Below, piece by piece: positions 14,786 through 24,277 of a stretch of DNA of 64,000 nt (the first letter of the stretch is position 1; each line of letters starts with the position of its first letter). Both the position numbers and the translations under genes were made by a program. The notes under the pieces were generated by a model. That model was not told the origin of the DNA, did no database searches, and saw only the letters and a list, made by a program, of their open reading frames with translations. This stretch comes from Acidobacteriota bacterium (GTDB lineage: Bacteria > Acidobacteriota > JAAYUB01), in assembly GCA_029565065.1 (NCBI GenBank), contig JAKQOW010000086.1:1-64000 (forward strand), given 5' to 3'.

Positions 14786-16282
14786 TTATCCCGTCTGCTC
14801 GGGGGCCGGTCCGTGGAAGGTCACGTGTTCAAGGATCCGGCGGATGTTACTGGCCGCGTCCCTGGGCCAATATTCATAGGACGCGGCATCATCCAGGTAC
14901 AACTTGACCAGCTCGACAAAAGGTGATCGCTCGATGGCATCGGTGTTCTGCAAGCTCAGTTCGGCGATTCCTTCCAGCGTTTCCCTTGTGATTGCAGTCG
15001 CCTGATGCAGCAAACTGTTTCGGCAGTCCCGCAAATTATCGCATTTGATAATCAGTGACAACAATTCATGTTCGGTGTCGATCTTTTCAAGTAGTTTCTT
15101 GTAAATGTGAAAAGAGAAGCGCACCTTGCTCTCATTGTGCCTTGTCCGAATCCCGTCCCTGACCTTCCGTGGCAATTTATCCAAATCCAAAAATTCTTCA
15201 GAATATTCATCCAAGATGCACTCGGGCCATTTGGACCCGATCGCTCTTCTCGCGCACTGCTCGAGACACGAGATGACCAAGACACCGCCCAGATCATATT
15301 GCCTGTTTTTCAGGAGGTTGATGGTCCGGACCAACAAGAAAGCGAGGTCGTCTCCGTCGTCTCTCGCCTCACCACCCAGCCTGCTGGCCGCTCTCTCGCA
15401 CTGACGAACGAGCTCTTCATTCTGCTCGAGTATCGAACGCCGGATTTGGCTGCGTGCGGCTTCAAAATTCTCCGTCTCCAGCAGGTGGCGGACCGTCTGC
15501 CGGTCCCGGTAGTATTGGATCAGGTCAGGAACGGCAACCGGTTTGCCCTTCTCTCCTTCCGGTTTCTCTACAATTCGGATTCTCTTTGCGGGAATCATGA
15601 AGCTCAGGACCGTGGTGATCGCTTCGGGAATCGAGGGGATCCCGGGATTCGAGGAGATGAATACCGCCTCGTCGCTCCGAAAGAGTTCGCTGTTCTGGGC
15701 GATCCACTCCTCGATGAACGGAAACACCGAACTCCGATCCACCATCCCGCCCTTGACAACCGTCACCGACGTGCAAACACCTCGGCTGGTCTGCTTAACA
15801 AAATATCGGTTCAGGATATCGGTCCGTTCCAGTGCGGCCTGAGCGATTGCGGAGAATGCGTACGGCTCCTTCTCGGCATAGCGGCTGAAGGCGTTGCCGG
15901 CACCCAGATGTTCCTGCCGGTCGGTGTTGAACAGGATGATTTTATCGATTGACCGAATGCCGGAATCCCGGATCACCTGGAATATCCCTTCAAGAATCGG
16001 CAGGCAGAGCAGGATCTCTTTGGCTTGATTGATCTCTTCTAGCCTGATCTTCTCTTGAAACACTTCCCGGACATCCCCAAATGCATCATCTTTGAGGGAA
16101 ATCACTTGAGCCGTCTGTGATGGCCCGGGCTGTTGGAAACGCTGAAGCAGAGTCTGGCAGATGGAAGCCAACTCCTCGGGGCGAAAAGATTCATGCACCC
16201 ACCCATCCTCACTGATTCTCAAAAGCTGAATGTCCCGCTGTCCGATGGGGTGCAACAGAACACCGCGGTGAATTCTCGGCAC
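14786..16282 (-). CDS. CARF-HEPN ribonuclease (Csm6/Csx1-like), 498 aa
   Basis: The N-terminal ~260 residues look like a CARF-type ligand-binding region (IDKIILFNTDRQEH; AVFISSNPGIPSIPEAITTVL). The helical C-terminal half ends in a HEPN domain with the catalytic R-x4-H motif, R421-NSLL-H426 in DCRNSLLHQA. Such proteins are single-strand-specific RNases switched on by the cyclic oligoadenylate produced by Cas10. The start is GTG 16282, with GGAGGAG seven bases upstream inside the end of the preceding gene. It is the last gene of the type III-D effector operon. Sequence divergence is high enough that I do not use a specific symbol. Confidence 0.8.
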   Translation of the reverse strand: MPRIHRGVLLHPIGQRDIQLLRISEDGWVHESFRPEELASICQTLLQRFQQPGPSQTAQVISLKDDAFGDVREVFQEKIRLEEINQAKEILLCLPILEGIFQVIRDSGIRSIDKIILFNTDRQEHLGAGNAFSRYAEKEPYAFSAIAQAALERTDILNRYFVKQTSRGVCTSVTVVKGGMVDRSSVFPFIEEWIAQNSELFRSDEAVFISSNPGIPSIPEAITTVLSFMIPAKRIRIVEKPEGEKGKPVAVPDLIQYYRDRQTVRHLLETENFEAARSQIRRSILEQNEELVRQCERAASRLGGEARDDGDDLAFLLVRTINLLKNRQYDLGGVLVISCLEQCARRAIGSKWPECILDEYSEEFLDLDKLPRKVRDGIRTRHNESKVRFSFHIYKKLLEKIDTEHELLSLIIKCDNLRDCRNSLLHQATAITRETLEGIAELSLQNTDAIERSPFVELVKLYLDDAASYEYWPRDAASNIRRILEHVTFHGPAPEQTG

Positions 16283-16284
16283 GA

Positions 16285-18573
16285 CTACTCCTCCGTCGTT
16301 AAGATGTCATCCAAAGGGTCGGGCAACACGAGCGGATTCCAAGGAACCACTTCGTCCTTCTTCTTCATTTTTTTTCGGCCTTTCAGATGCTCCATCCGCA
16401 TCTGGTTGTGAAAGTTGATCGGAGACTTGTCTTTCGAGTCCATTTTGGGGTACCCGAATTGCTCTTTTCCCATCCCGGCATACTGGTGCATCCTGAGCCA
16501 GCGGAAGAACACGTCGCGGATCCATTCGTGCATCATCCCGACAGCGACCAGGCGGACGGGATCAAATGAACCGTTTTTATCGCTCTGGCTCAGATTGCCC
16601 TCGTGATTGAGCAGCCAGAGTTCATCGATGGTCAGACGGATGGAACCGAGACCGAGGGGGCGCCCATGCCCCAGCTTGTGGGCGAAGGCCGGCTTGTCTG
16701 TAGCGGCGGCGGTCCGCACATTCTGAACATAGCGGTCCAGTTCTGAATCTTTTGACTCTCTGGCAATTTTTGCCGTCCTTTCGGCATCCAGCTCGATGAC
16801 GTACATCAGCAACCCGAGTTCGAAGTCACGCAGATTCCGGAAGCGAATGGTGAAACGGAATCGGCGGCCAGGCATGGAGACGAATCGCCCGATGGCGCAT
16901 TGATTCCCCTGAATCACCTTCGGAAGATTCTGGTTTTTCTTCTTAGTATCGTCTTCAGCGCATTCCCTATCATTAGGATTCTGTTTATATAAGGTCGGGT
17001 CAGACGCGGCTCGGGGCTGGTGATAATAGAGTTTGCGCCCGCGCAGATCCCCGCTGCTTGGATCATCGGATGTGTCGCCATATGTGCACAATGTGCCCTG
17101 ATCCTTGCGTGTTAACAGCATCCCATCGTCCTGCGTCAGGTAATGCTCCACCGCACTCGCCTTGGGTGCCCCTAGTATTTTCAGAAAGACGTTATAGTTG
17201 TCATTCGCATTTAAAAAGCGCTGCTCATCGGTATCTTGGGCCGCCACGTCTTCGACCGCCGCGTTGATCGCCACGCGCCCAGCCAGGGACGGCACCTTGC
17301 CCCCGCCAAGCCCCCGGCAACCGGGCCCGCCGTCATCATCTTCCGCGCTGGAGACAAACCCGAACAGGAGGCGGGCGAGACTGAGCTTCAGCTCGGGAGG
17401 AGGCAGCTTCTCTTCTTTCAACGGAATGATTTCCCGGCGTAATGTTCGGTTCTGACCTGAGTCTCGGTAATGGATCGAGTCGCGGTACCGCCACCGGTAG
17501 CGGAAATGGTGCCCGACGCTGATCACCTGCCCCCCAAGAGTCTCCAGATAGATCAACATCCGTCCATCCGGTTGCGGGTCCTGTTCGAATTCACTTTGGA
17601 GTTTTTCGATGTTCGATACTATCTCATGAATATCCTGCGCGTTTTTTTTGTGAAGGCCGGGGTGACGGGAACTGATGTGGCCCGTGTCGGTGTTCTTCAG
17701 GTGATCCAGGGTGTTTGTACGGAAATGCTCCCACAGCTCTTTTGAGATCTTCTTCTCTTTCGATTCGCACCATCGACTCTTACCGACGATCACGTAGTTG
17801 CATGTTTCGGACCCTTCCTTGGCCAGCTTCCCCTGTCCGTCGAGCCCACCATAGTACCGGAAGACTCGGAACTTATCTTTCATGGTTTGGTTGGATCCGC
17901 CCTTGCGGAACTGATTGTTCTTGATGCAGTACCCGTTTGGGACATCGAATTCTGTTCCTGAATCATGGCACTCCGTCAGATGGGGCGCGTCTTCAGCAGC
18001 TCGTTTGACAAAATAAACCGATTGCAGCGTCGGCAGGACGCGGACAATGACGCTCCCATCAGCACATCTCTTCACGGGCACGGCCGGCAGGGCTTTGATG
18101 TCGGAATCCTTTTCGACAACCGCGTTGGGCCGGTAAGAATAGGTTTGTTCGGCAACACGCTCCATAGGGGCCGATGCCAGCGCCGCGACCGCTCCCCTGA
18201 GCATCCCCTTGAGGGCGGTGCCGGATATGACCACCGGCTGGCTGCCGGCGGCAAGGCGCAGCGGCTCGATGACGGTCTTATCCCTTAAACACCCTTCGTC
18301 GATAAGGACATTTCCCCAATTTTCCGCCTCAGACAGCTTGTACTGATAATTTCCCGCCAGCAGCGGCGTCAGGGTGGTTATCGTGCATCGAAGTTCACCG
18401 GAGTGGAGCGTCTGGCCGCCATCGGCAATCAACGCATCATGCCAGACCGGGGTACAGGTGACGGCCTGCTCCGGTTTGACCGGCACAAAATTGTAAGGAT
18501 TCTTCTCCGTCCGTTCCGGTTTCTTTCCGTCGGGCTTACCGGACAGACTGGCGTTGCCTTTATGCTTGCTCAT
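16285..18573 (-). CDS. Large RAMP protein, type III-D (Cas7-insertion / TIGR03986-like), 762 aa
   Basis: RAMP features are visible at both ends: the strand LRCTITTLTPLLAG and glycine-rich loop VISGTALKGMLRGAVAAL (about residues 105-135), and near the C-terminus HKLGHGRPLGLGSIRL, the G-rich loop typical of Cas7. The intervening ~400 residues are a charged insertion. This size and order match the Cas7-insertion subunit of type III-Dv complexes. It would bind crRNA and perhaps cleave target RNA. The start ATG 18573 has GGAG eight bases upstream and overlaps the Csx19-like gene by 14 bases. The RNA backbone role follows from the family. Confidence 0.85.
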   Translation of the reverse strand: MSKHKGNASLSGKPDGKKPERTEKNPYNFVPVKPEQAVTCTPVWHDALIADGGQTLHSGELRCTITTLTPLLAGNYQYKLSEAENWGNVLIDEGCLRDKTVIEPLRLAAGSQPVVISGTALKGMLRGAVAALASAPMERVAEQTYSYRPNAVVEKDSDIKALPAVPVKRCADGSVIVRVLPTLQSVYFVKRAAEDAPHLTECHDSGTEFDVPNGYCIKNNQFRKGGSNQTMKDKFRVFRYYGGLDGQGKLAKEGSETCNYVIVGKSRWCESKEKKISKELWEHFRTNTLDHLKNTDTGHISSRHPGLHKKNAQDIHEIVSNIEKLQSEFEQDPQPDGRMLIYLETLGGQVISVGHHFRYRWRYRDSIHYRDSGQNRTLRREIIPLKEEKLPPPELKLSLARLLFGFVSSAEDDDGGPGCRGLGGGKVPSLAGRVAINAAVEDVAAQDTDEQRFLNANDNYNVFLKILGAPKASAVEHYLTQDDGMLLTRKDQGTLCTYGDTSDDPSSGDLRGRKLYYHQPRAASDPTLYKQNPNDRECAEDDTKKKNQNLPKVIQGNQCAIGRFVSMPGRRFRFTIRFRNLRDFELGLLMYVIELDAERTAKIARESKDSELDRYVQNVRTAAATDKPAFAHKLGHGRPLGLGSIRLTIDELWLLNHEGNLSQSDKNGSFDPVRLVAVGMMHEWIRDVFFRWLRMHQYAGMGKEQFGYPKMDSKDKSPINFHNQMRMEHLKGRKKMKKKDEVVPWNPLVLPDPLDDILTTEE

Positions 18574-19099
18574 GAATGATTCTCCAAAACAGAATGGCCT
18601 GGTCGCCAGGATTGTGGTATCGGACCATCGTCCACTGCTCACGGGACTGAGGTCCCGTGCAGACAAACACCGGCTCGTCGATCCGATCGAAAGCGTCGGA
18701 CTTCGGGGCGACCTGGGTCAAGGTGCGAACTGATCCAGGCAGAAGACTGTCACGTTCTGATGCGAGGACGGCTTGCCAGGTCCCTCGATCATCCAGAAGG
18801 TGAAGCACCGCGTTCGGATAAAAAATCCGACACTCCGTGAGATGAGCGTCTCGGATCCAGGCTGCCATCTCGGCCAGCCCGGGCTTGCTGAGAAAACCGG
18901 GAAACGTCTGTGTTCCGGGCACCGCAAATCGCTGGAAATTGAACGGGTCGCCGACGGCCGGTTCGATCCATGCGGCGATGGGACCACCAGGGCCGCTTTC
19001 GAGGATCACCTGCGCCAGGAGATCTGCGATCTCTCCGGACAATTGAGTGCGCCGGATCTCCAGAACCACGGAGCTGGACTTAGGGTTGCTTTGCGCCAT
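18560..19099 (-). CDS. csx19: Csx19-like type III-D accessory subunit, 179 aa
   Basis: The protein contains TECRIFYPNAVLHLLDDRG and WTMVRYHNPGDQAILFWRII, a beta-rich layout like Csx19 proteins, which have the same size and the same position between RAMP genes of type III-D loci. It has no catalytic motif. The ATG at 19099 lies within the end of the upstream gene (20-base overlap) with GGAGG upstream; a GTG at 19102 is possible. Csx19 is a structural component of III-Dv effector complexes. The identification relies mainly on context plus weak sequence features. Confidence 0.6.
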   Translation of the reverse strand: MAQSNPKSSSVVLEIRRTQLSGEIADLLAQVILESGPGGPIAAWIEPAVGDPFNFQRFAVPGTQTFPGFLSKPGLAEMAAWIRDAHLTECRIFYPNAVLHLLDDRGTWQAVLASERDSLLPGSVRTLTQVAPKSDAFDRIDEPVFVCTGPQSREQWTMVRYHNPGDQAILFWRIIHEQA

Positions 19100-20573
19100 C
19101 ACCCGCCTCCTTCAACCACTGTTCCACCTGCGTCAAATCCTCCATCGTTTCAAGAGACTTCCCGAACGGTCCCTTTTTGACCTTGATCTTCTCCCATCTC
19201 GCCCAACCCGAGCCACGGAACGCCGCCCCCCCCAGGTCGAGGTGCCCGTTGGCGGCCGCCCGGAGGGCGGGCATCAAACAACTCAGATAGCTTATGAGGG
19301 TTCCCTCCCCTTCGCCGGGCGATGTCTCAATGATTAGGCGGATCGGGAATCTCCCTTCGATGAGCAGGACGCGGTCAAATTTGCTGCTCCCGTACACTCC
19401 GGCCGAAAATTCGTCCTCGGCGTGGTGGTGGACGAGCGCGAACCGACGAACGGAGTTGCCGGCTGTATTGCCTCCTTCTAAATAGGCATCCAAAACAACC
19501 AATGCCCCGTCCCTGGCCGTTTTGCTAACCTCATCAACGAATCCGAAAAGCCTGGACAAGGTATCGGGATCGCATCCGGGTGCGGCCATCCGTTCCACGG
19601 CATGCCGGAGGGCTCCCCGCAGGGAGCTCCCTGGAATGAACGGCGTGAAACCGGCGCCGGCTTTCGCTTCACGGGTCACTGCGGGATACATGTCGGTTTC
19701 GTTTTTCAGCCATTCCGTATCGCGCATGCCCGCCGGGGCTAAGAACGATGCATCCAGGCCGGCTTCATAACGGGTGGCCTCATGACTGCCGATCGACAAT
19801 CCGTCAATCCCGTAACCGGACTCACTTCTGCCGGCCACGATGTCAGCGGTCACCTCTACCGTATGCGCCGGTTTATCACATGGCGTTTTAGGTTCTTCTA
19901 TGACCTTGAGATGGGTCTCCGCGATGGATGCGTCCTTGCGGTTGGAATCGCGGAACCATACCCACGGATCTTCCACCGCAGTGTCAGGCCACGGGCATGA
20001 TCCGGATGACACGTGCACGCGAAAGCATCTTGGTTCTTTCAACTTGAAGAATCCCATTCCCCTGGCCGCGTGGGCCCCAACCTGGCCGTATTGATTGTTC
20101 CAACGCCTGAGCACGGCCGCCAGCAAGCGCTCCGCCTCCCGGCCCTCGTCGTCATCCCGCACGTCCGCCTCGATGAACAGCTTCCAATCGGTGTAGCGGG
20201 GCAACGTTTCCACGTCAAAAAGAGCGCCCTCTTTCGCTCCCCGCGTTTTGGGATCGATGGCGACCATCTGCCGAAGTTCCGGCCGGGTGTCGGATGGATA
20301 GCGCAGATGGAGATTGTGCACCAGCCAGCGGGATTGCCGGTCACCCTTTTTCGATCCCGAAATGTACGCCGGCACTTCGTATCCCAGCTTGCGCAGGGCG
20401 GCCACCAGTGCCCCCGCCAGGGACGTGCCGCGCAGTATGAATCGGCCCTGCCCGTCGGTGGCCAACGGCGCGTCGCAATCCGAAAGCCCCAGTGTGCCGC
20501 CGACACTCAACGAAGTGAGTTGCACCAGACGGGCCGTGAAGATTGTGCGGAAATGGTATTTGTAATCACCCAT
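19080..20573 (-). CDS. Tandem Cas7 fusion (Cas7-2x-like), 497 aa
   Basis: Two Cas7/Csm3-like RAMP domains lie in one chain. Domain 1 (about 1-215) has SVGGTLGLSDCDAPLATDG and the G-loop FILRGTSLAGALVAAL; domain 2 (about 235-480) has YGIDGLSIGS and the G-loop FIPGSSLRGALRHAVE. Each Cas7 domain usually carries an acidic residue that cleaves target RNA; D-rich loops are present in both but the catalytic residue cannot be assigned without a model. It matches Cas7-2x of type III-Dv. It starts one base after the stop of the Cas7-5-11-like gene, so co-translation is expected. Confidence 0.85.
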   Translation of the reverse strand: MGDYKYHFRTIFTARLVQLTSLSVGGTLGLSDCDAPLATDGQGRFILRGTSLAGALVAALRKLGYEVPAYISGSKKGDRQSRWLVHNLHLRYPSDTRPELRQMVAIDPKTRGAKEGALFDVETLPRYTDWKLFIEADVRDDDEGREAERLLAAVLRRWNNQYGQVGAHAARGMGFFKLKEPRCFRVHVSSGSCPWPDTAVEDPWVWFRDSNRKDASIAETHLKVIEEPKTPCDKPAHTVEVTADIVAGRSESGYGIDGLSIGSHEATRYEAGLDASFLAPAGMRDTEWLKNETDMYPAVTREAKAGAGFTPFIPGSSLRGALRHAVERMAAPGCDPDTLSRLFGFVDEVSKTARDGALVVLDAYLEGGNTAGNSVRRFALVHHHAEDEFSAGVYGSSKFDRVLLIEGRFPIRLIIETSPGEGEGTLISYLSCLMPALRAAANGHLDLGGAAFRGSGWARWEKIKVKKGPFGKSLETMEDLTQVEQWLKEAGDGAKQP

Positions 20574-20574
20574 G

Positions 20575-22581
20575 TCACTTGCTCTCCTTCTTTTTGGCGA
20601 TCATCACACGGACGATACCGCCCGCCAACCGCTGGCGGTCTTCAGGGCGTTCCTTCTTGAGGGCTTCAAGAACTTTCCGCCACGGTTCGTTGGACCGCCT
20701 CTGCGCCCGGGCCTCGATTTGAGAGGCGATTTCTTCCCACTGGCGGTGGCGGGCGAGCTGGCGGAGCCACTGCCATTGTGTGGCGGACAGCTTCTTGAAA
20801 TCCTCCGTGTATTGTTTGCAGATTTCCTCCGCACGTTTGGCGAGCCGCTCCGCCTGACTGCGGGGGGCGGCCTCTTCGGACGCTGGCGCGACCGCCCAAA
20901 CGAACACCGGATCCAGCTCAAACCGGCCAAATCCTTCCTCCTGGCGCTCGCCGAGCGCCTCTTGGGCCAGCAGGGCCTTCCGCAACTCGTCGGCGCCGGC
21001 CCCGGTGAACGTGAATACCGAGCCGCGCCGGATGGCCAGGGCGCGAGCCCGCTGTCGACGGGTGATGGCGTTCCAGCCGAAGACCGTTTGAGTCTCGCAG
21101 ACGGTTCTCTCTTCTTCCAGTCGGATCCCTTCCGGAGGGTGATTCAACTCTCTCGCCAGCACAGCCGGCGTCAGGCGGGTGGCGAAGTTCAGGTTGGCCG
21201 TGCGCACGATGAGGTCCGAAGTCAGCACGAGACGCAGTTCCCCGGATGCCGGTCCGGCCGTCGCCGGCCGGTCCATCAGGGTGTGGGCGACGATCCGGGC
21301 CGGCCGTCCGCCGCCGCCGATGCGCAGCCAGGATGTTTCGTTGAATAGCGGCGCGTGGGCCTGGATGAATTCCCGGGCGGCCCGCTCGTCGGCGAAGGAC
21401 AGGTCGGCAACGAAGAATTGGTTGCCTGCAATCTCCTCCTCGGCGAACAGCTCGGCATTATCCGTTCCGGTTCGACGGTCAGGAACCCGGTTCCGAAGGT
21501 GCGCCTGCAGGATGGGGCGGGATCGGATCCACCCGCTGTTGAACCGAACCAGGACATCGTCCTCCTTGGGGCGCTTGTATCCGTCGGGCATCTCTTCTTG
21601 GGAGATATCCACATCCCCGTTTTGGGGAGTGCTCGCTCCTCCATCCAGTGTCGCCCACCACGGCACGTGGCCGCTCTGCTCCGTCGGCTTGGGTGAGTAT
21701 ATGGAAAGAGGCAGAGGGATGGCCTGCAGGCGGGACAACGCGGTCATGGCTGTCGCCGGATCGGCGAGGAGCCCCAGCGATCTTGCCGAACCCGCATCGG
21801 CGGCCACGATCAAAGCGTCTGAAACGCGTGTATCCGCTTTCAACACCGGCGGGTCGCCTGAACCACCAGGATCTTGACGCACTGTCCACCAGTCCGCGAA
21901 AGCGGCTCGCAACCGCTGGCCGCGGATGAAACTCTCGGTTTGGATCAGCTGTCCGGCCTGTTCGAAGGGCGGCAGGCACAGTGGTTCCAGGTTCTCCAGC
22001 AAAATGCGGACGTTTCGCCCGCTGCCGAGGACTGGTGGCGGTTTGCTGGTCTCGGTCTGCTTCGGACCGACTGTGATCCGCACACGCCCGGCCCCGCGGG
22101 TTCGTGAGGATCCCAGGAACATCGTCGCGCGGACCGCCGCCTGGAAAGTATCGGCCAGCTCATCGGACAGCAGCGCCTCCCCTCTAAATTCCTGGCCGGC
22201 GGGGGCGAATTCGCAGACCCTGAGCGTGTCCTCCTTGGGAACCCGGGAGTTCACCTCACGGGCGGTTGAGGCGACCACCGTCGGGTCGGCCGACCCTGGA
22301 TCCCCGGCGACCAGCGTGGTCAATTGGAGGTCGCCGCGCTGGGAATACTCGCTGCCGAACAGACGGTCTATCGGTGCCGTGGGCGGCAGGACGCCCATCT
22401 GGCAGAGCGTCTCCGCCTGCTCCCGCAAAATCCCCTTGAAGTGGGTGGCCCGGATGATGAATCTCCCTTGGGAATCTCTGGCTTGGACGGAATCGATCCC
22501 GCCGGCATCGCCCATACCGGTGCCGGTGTGCAGATCCTCCAGCAGTTTCACGGTCAAGTTGAAGCGGACGTGGCGTTTCAT
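20575..22581 (-). CDS. Cas7-Cas5-Cas11 fusion (Csx10-related), 668 aa
   Basis: The N-terminal ~190 residues are a Cas7 domain (LLEDLHTGTGMGDAGGIDS, RATHFKGILREQAETL, TRGAGRVRI). The middle ~190-560 is a second RAMP domain resembling Cas5/Csx10, ending with GERQEEGFGRFELDP. The last ~100 residues are charged helices (SQAERLAKRAEEICKQYTED...), as expected for a small-subunit Cas11 domain. This three-part order is the signature of the Cas7-5-11 subunit of type III-Dv, which holds the crRNA 5' end and the Cas10 interface. Its ATG overlaps the cas10 stop (ATGA, 22578-22581). Confidence 0.8.
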   Translation of the reverse strand: MKRHVRFNLTVKLLEDLHTGTGMGDAGGIDSVQARDSQGRFIIRATHFKGILREQAETLCQMGVLPPTAPIDRLFGSEYSQRGDLQLTTLVAGDPGSADPTVVASTAREVNSRVPKEDTLRVCEFAPAGQEFRGEALLSDELADTFQAAVRATMFLGSSRTRGAGRVRITVGPKQTETSKPPPVLGSGRNVRILLENLEPLCLPPFEQAGQLIQTESFIRGQRLRAAFADWWTVRQDPGGSGDPPVLKADTRVSDALIVAADAGSARSLGLLADPATAMTALSRLQAIPLPLSIYSPKPTEQSGHVPWWATLDGGASTPQNGDVDISQEEMPDGYKRPKEDDVLVRFNSGWIRSRPILQAHLRNRVPDRRTGTDNAELFAEEEIAGNQFFVADLSFADERAAREFIQAHAPLFNETSWLRIGGGGRPARIVAHTLMDRPATAGPASGELRLVLTSDLIVRTANLNFATRLTPAVLARELNHPPEGIRLEEERTVCETQTVFGWNAITRRQRARALAIRRGSVFTFTGAGADELRKALLAQEALGERQEEGFGRFELDPVFVWAVAPASEEAAPRSQAERLAKRAEEICKQYTEDFKKLSATQWQWLRQLARHRQWEEIASQIEARAQRRSNEPWRKVLEALKKERPEDRQRLAGGIVRVMIAKKKESK

Positions 22582-24248
22582 GATTCGTCTCCCGGCATGG
22601 CCTGTGTCTTCAGATTGGGTATCTCGAGGATCTCCACGAGGTCGAGGAAGCGGGTCAGGTACACGCCGCCGTCCGCGGGTTCCCAGGGGTCTTTCAACCA
22701 GGGAACCTGTTGGCGGCGATCGGGATCCAGCTTCGCGTGGAATTCCCGGAAGGCTGATTGGGCCTGAAGTCTTCCGCGGTACAGTTCGTCCGCCAGCGCC
22801 CGCAGCGGACTGCGGGGAATATCGGATTGGCTCATGACCTCCGCCTCACCATGGAGGCGCTCCAGACTCATCGCGTCGGCTGGCACCGCGGTCTCTCCTC
22901 CCGCCGCGGCCGGAGCTGCCGTTGCGGGGGGGGCCAGGATCGACATGGGACGGCGGGAGAGGACCAGCCGATTCTGCTGCCCGCCGGATTCATATCGGAT
23001 CACCCAGCGTCGCCGGCTGTCGCGCACTCTCTGCATGTGCGAGTCGGTGGTGACGTGCCAGTCGATCACCGAACAGCGGCGCACCCCGCGGACCAGGCGC
23101 TTGGCGCTGGCGGCCAGTTCCTCGGCGATTATGTGCAAGCGGAAAAACGGAAATGACGGGCGGGCGATGACCACTCCGCACCCGATGTCGAGGGGTTGGC
23201 CGTCGGGCATGTTGCCCATTCCCGCCAGGTGTTTCGCGTACGCCACGGCGAAGGGGAGCGCGTGCTCCGCCCGCATCACCATCAGCAGGTCGTCGCCGCC
23301 GAGCATCAGGATTCGGAACGGATCGGGTACCGTGCCCGGGCCCGGTTTCGGGAACGACTCCTGGATGGACTTCGCCAACGCGCCCCGCACCGCGACCCGC
23401 ATGCGATGGAAGAACTCGGCGGTCCTCGCGTCGTGTTCCCGGGAATCGTACCTCTTCAAATGATCCGCCAGCCGGCGGCCCACGTTGTTCCCGTCGGCGT
23501 GGAGCACGGCCAGGTAGGATTTGCCGCACAACTTGGCGAACTCTTCCGGGGGATCCGGCGGGTACAGCCCCCGGTCCCGCAAGCCGCGATAGAACAATCC
23601 CACCGGATCGCCGGATGCCAGCCGGGCCAGTTCCTTGGCGCTCTCCATCCTGTCGATGAAGGAGTTGGATCGGTATCGACTCTTGCCGTTGTCCAAGCCG
23701 ATCTGCGAAGCCGGCTCCGTGCCGCTCTCCATGCAGACCTGGAACTGCGGCAGAAACGGGATTGCCGCCTCGCCGGGTGGAGCCGCCAGCGGATATGGGT
23801 CGCCGCCCCGGCGGCACTTCACTTGGACCAAGGCGCCCGGAAGCTTCCGCTGCAGCAACGCGCGGGAACTACATACGAACCGCTCGGCCGCGCCGGCATC
23901 ATCGAACGCGGCGATGAAGCGGCCGCCGTCCCGGGCCAGGATGCCGTTGTTCCAATCCCGAACGGGATCGTCCTCGTCTCCCAACGGATCGTCAGGAACA
24001 GCATTCCCGGGCGGCGGCTGGCCTGGAGGGGGAGCGGCCCCGCACTCCACCGCCAGGCGGGCCAGGCTTCCCTCGGAATAGTTTTTGTCTCGATCGATCC
24101 AGCACCCCCGCAAGGTCTCGCCCAGAATCGTGTTGGCGCCCACCATGGCCTTGAGGCGCGGCACGGCAAAAAGGAACGTCTGGATCCGCTTCACCTCGAC
24201 GGACACCCGGACGGCGTCTGTCGCGGAATCGGCGCTCTGTGGCATCAT
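22578..24248 (-). CDS. cas10: Cas10 with GGDD cyclase motif, no HD domain, 556 aa
   Basis: The palm polymerase/cyclase motif GGDD is at residues 317-320 (ILMLGGDDLLMVM), which in type III Cas10 synthesises cyclic oligoadenylates. The preceding KSYLAVLHADGNNVG is the usual palm strand. The N-terminus (VEVKRIQTFLFAVPRLKAMVGANTILGE) is the Cmr2/Cas10 type. No HD nuclease domain precedes it, so DNase activity is not expected and signalling is probably the main output. I start at ATG 24248 with GGAGGG upstream, 29 bases after cas6; the ATG at 24245 is equivalent. An intact GGDD next to two CARF proteins makes a cyclic-nucleotide pathway very likely. Confidence 0.9.
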   Translation of the reverse strand: MMPQSADSATDAVRVSVEVKRIQTFLFAVPRLKAMVGANTILGETLRGCWIDRDKNYSEGSLARLAVECGAAPPPGQPPPGNAVPDDPLGDEDDPVRDWNNGILARDGGRFIAAFDDAGAAERFVCSSRALLQRKLPGALVQVKCRRGGDPYPLAAPPGEAAIPFLPQFQVCMESGTEPASQIGLDNGKSRYRSNSFIDRMESAKELARLASGDPVGLFYRGLRDRGLYPPDPPEEFAKLCGKSYLAVLHADGNNVGRRLADHLKRYDSREHDARTAEFFHRMRVAVRGALAKSIQESFPKPGPGTVPDPFRILMLGGDDLLMVMRAEHALPFAVAYAKHLAGMGNMPDGQPLDIGCGVVIARPSFPFFRLHIIAEELAASAKRLVRGVRRCSVIDWHVTTDSHMQRVRDSRRRWVIRYESGGQQNRLVLSRRPMSILAPPATAAPAAAGGETAVPADAMSLERLHGEAEVMSQSDIPRSPLRALADELYRGRLQAQSAFREFHAKLDPDRRQQVPWLKDPWEPADGGVYLTRFLDLVEILEIPNLKTQAMPGDES

Positions 24249-24277
24249 CCATCCCTCCGGCGAATTTTTCCGACGCA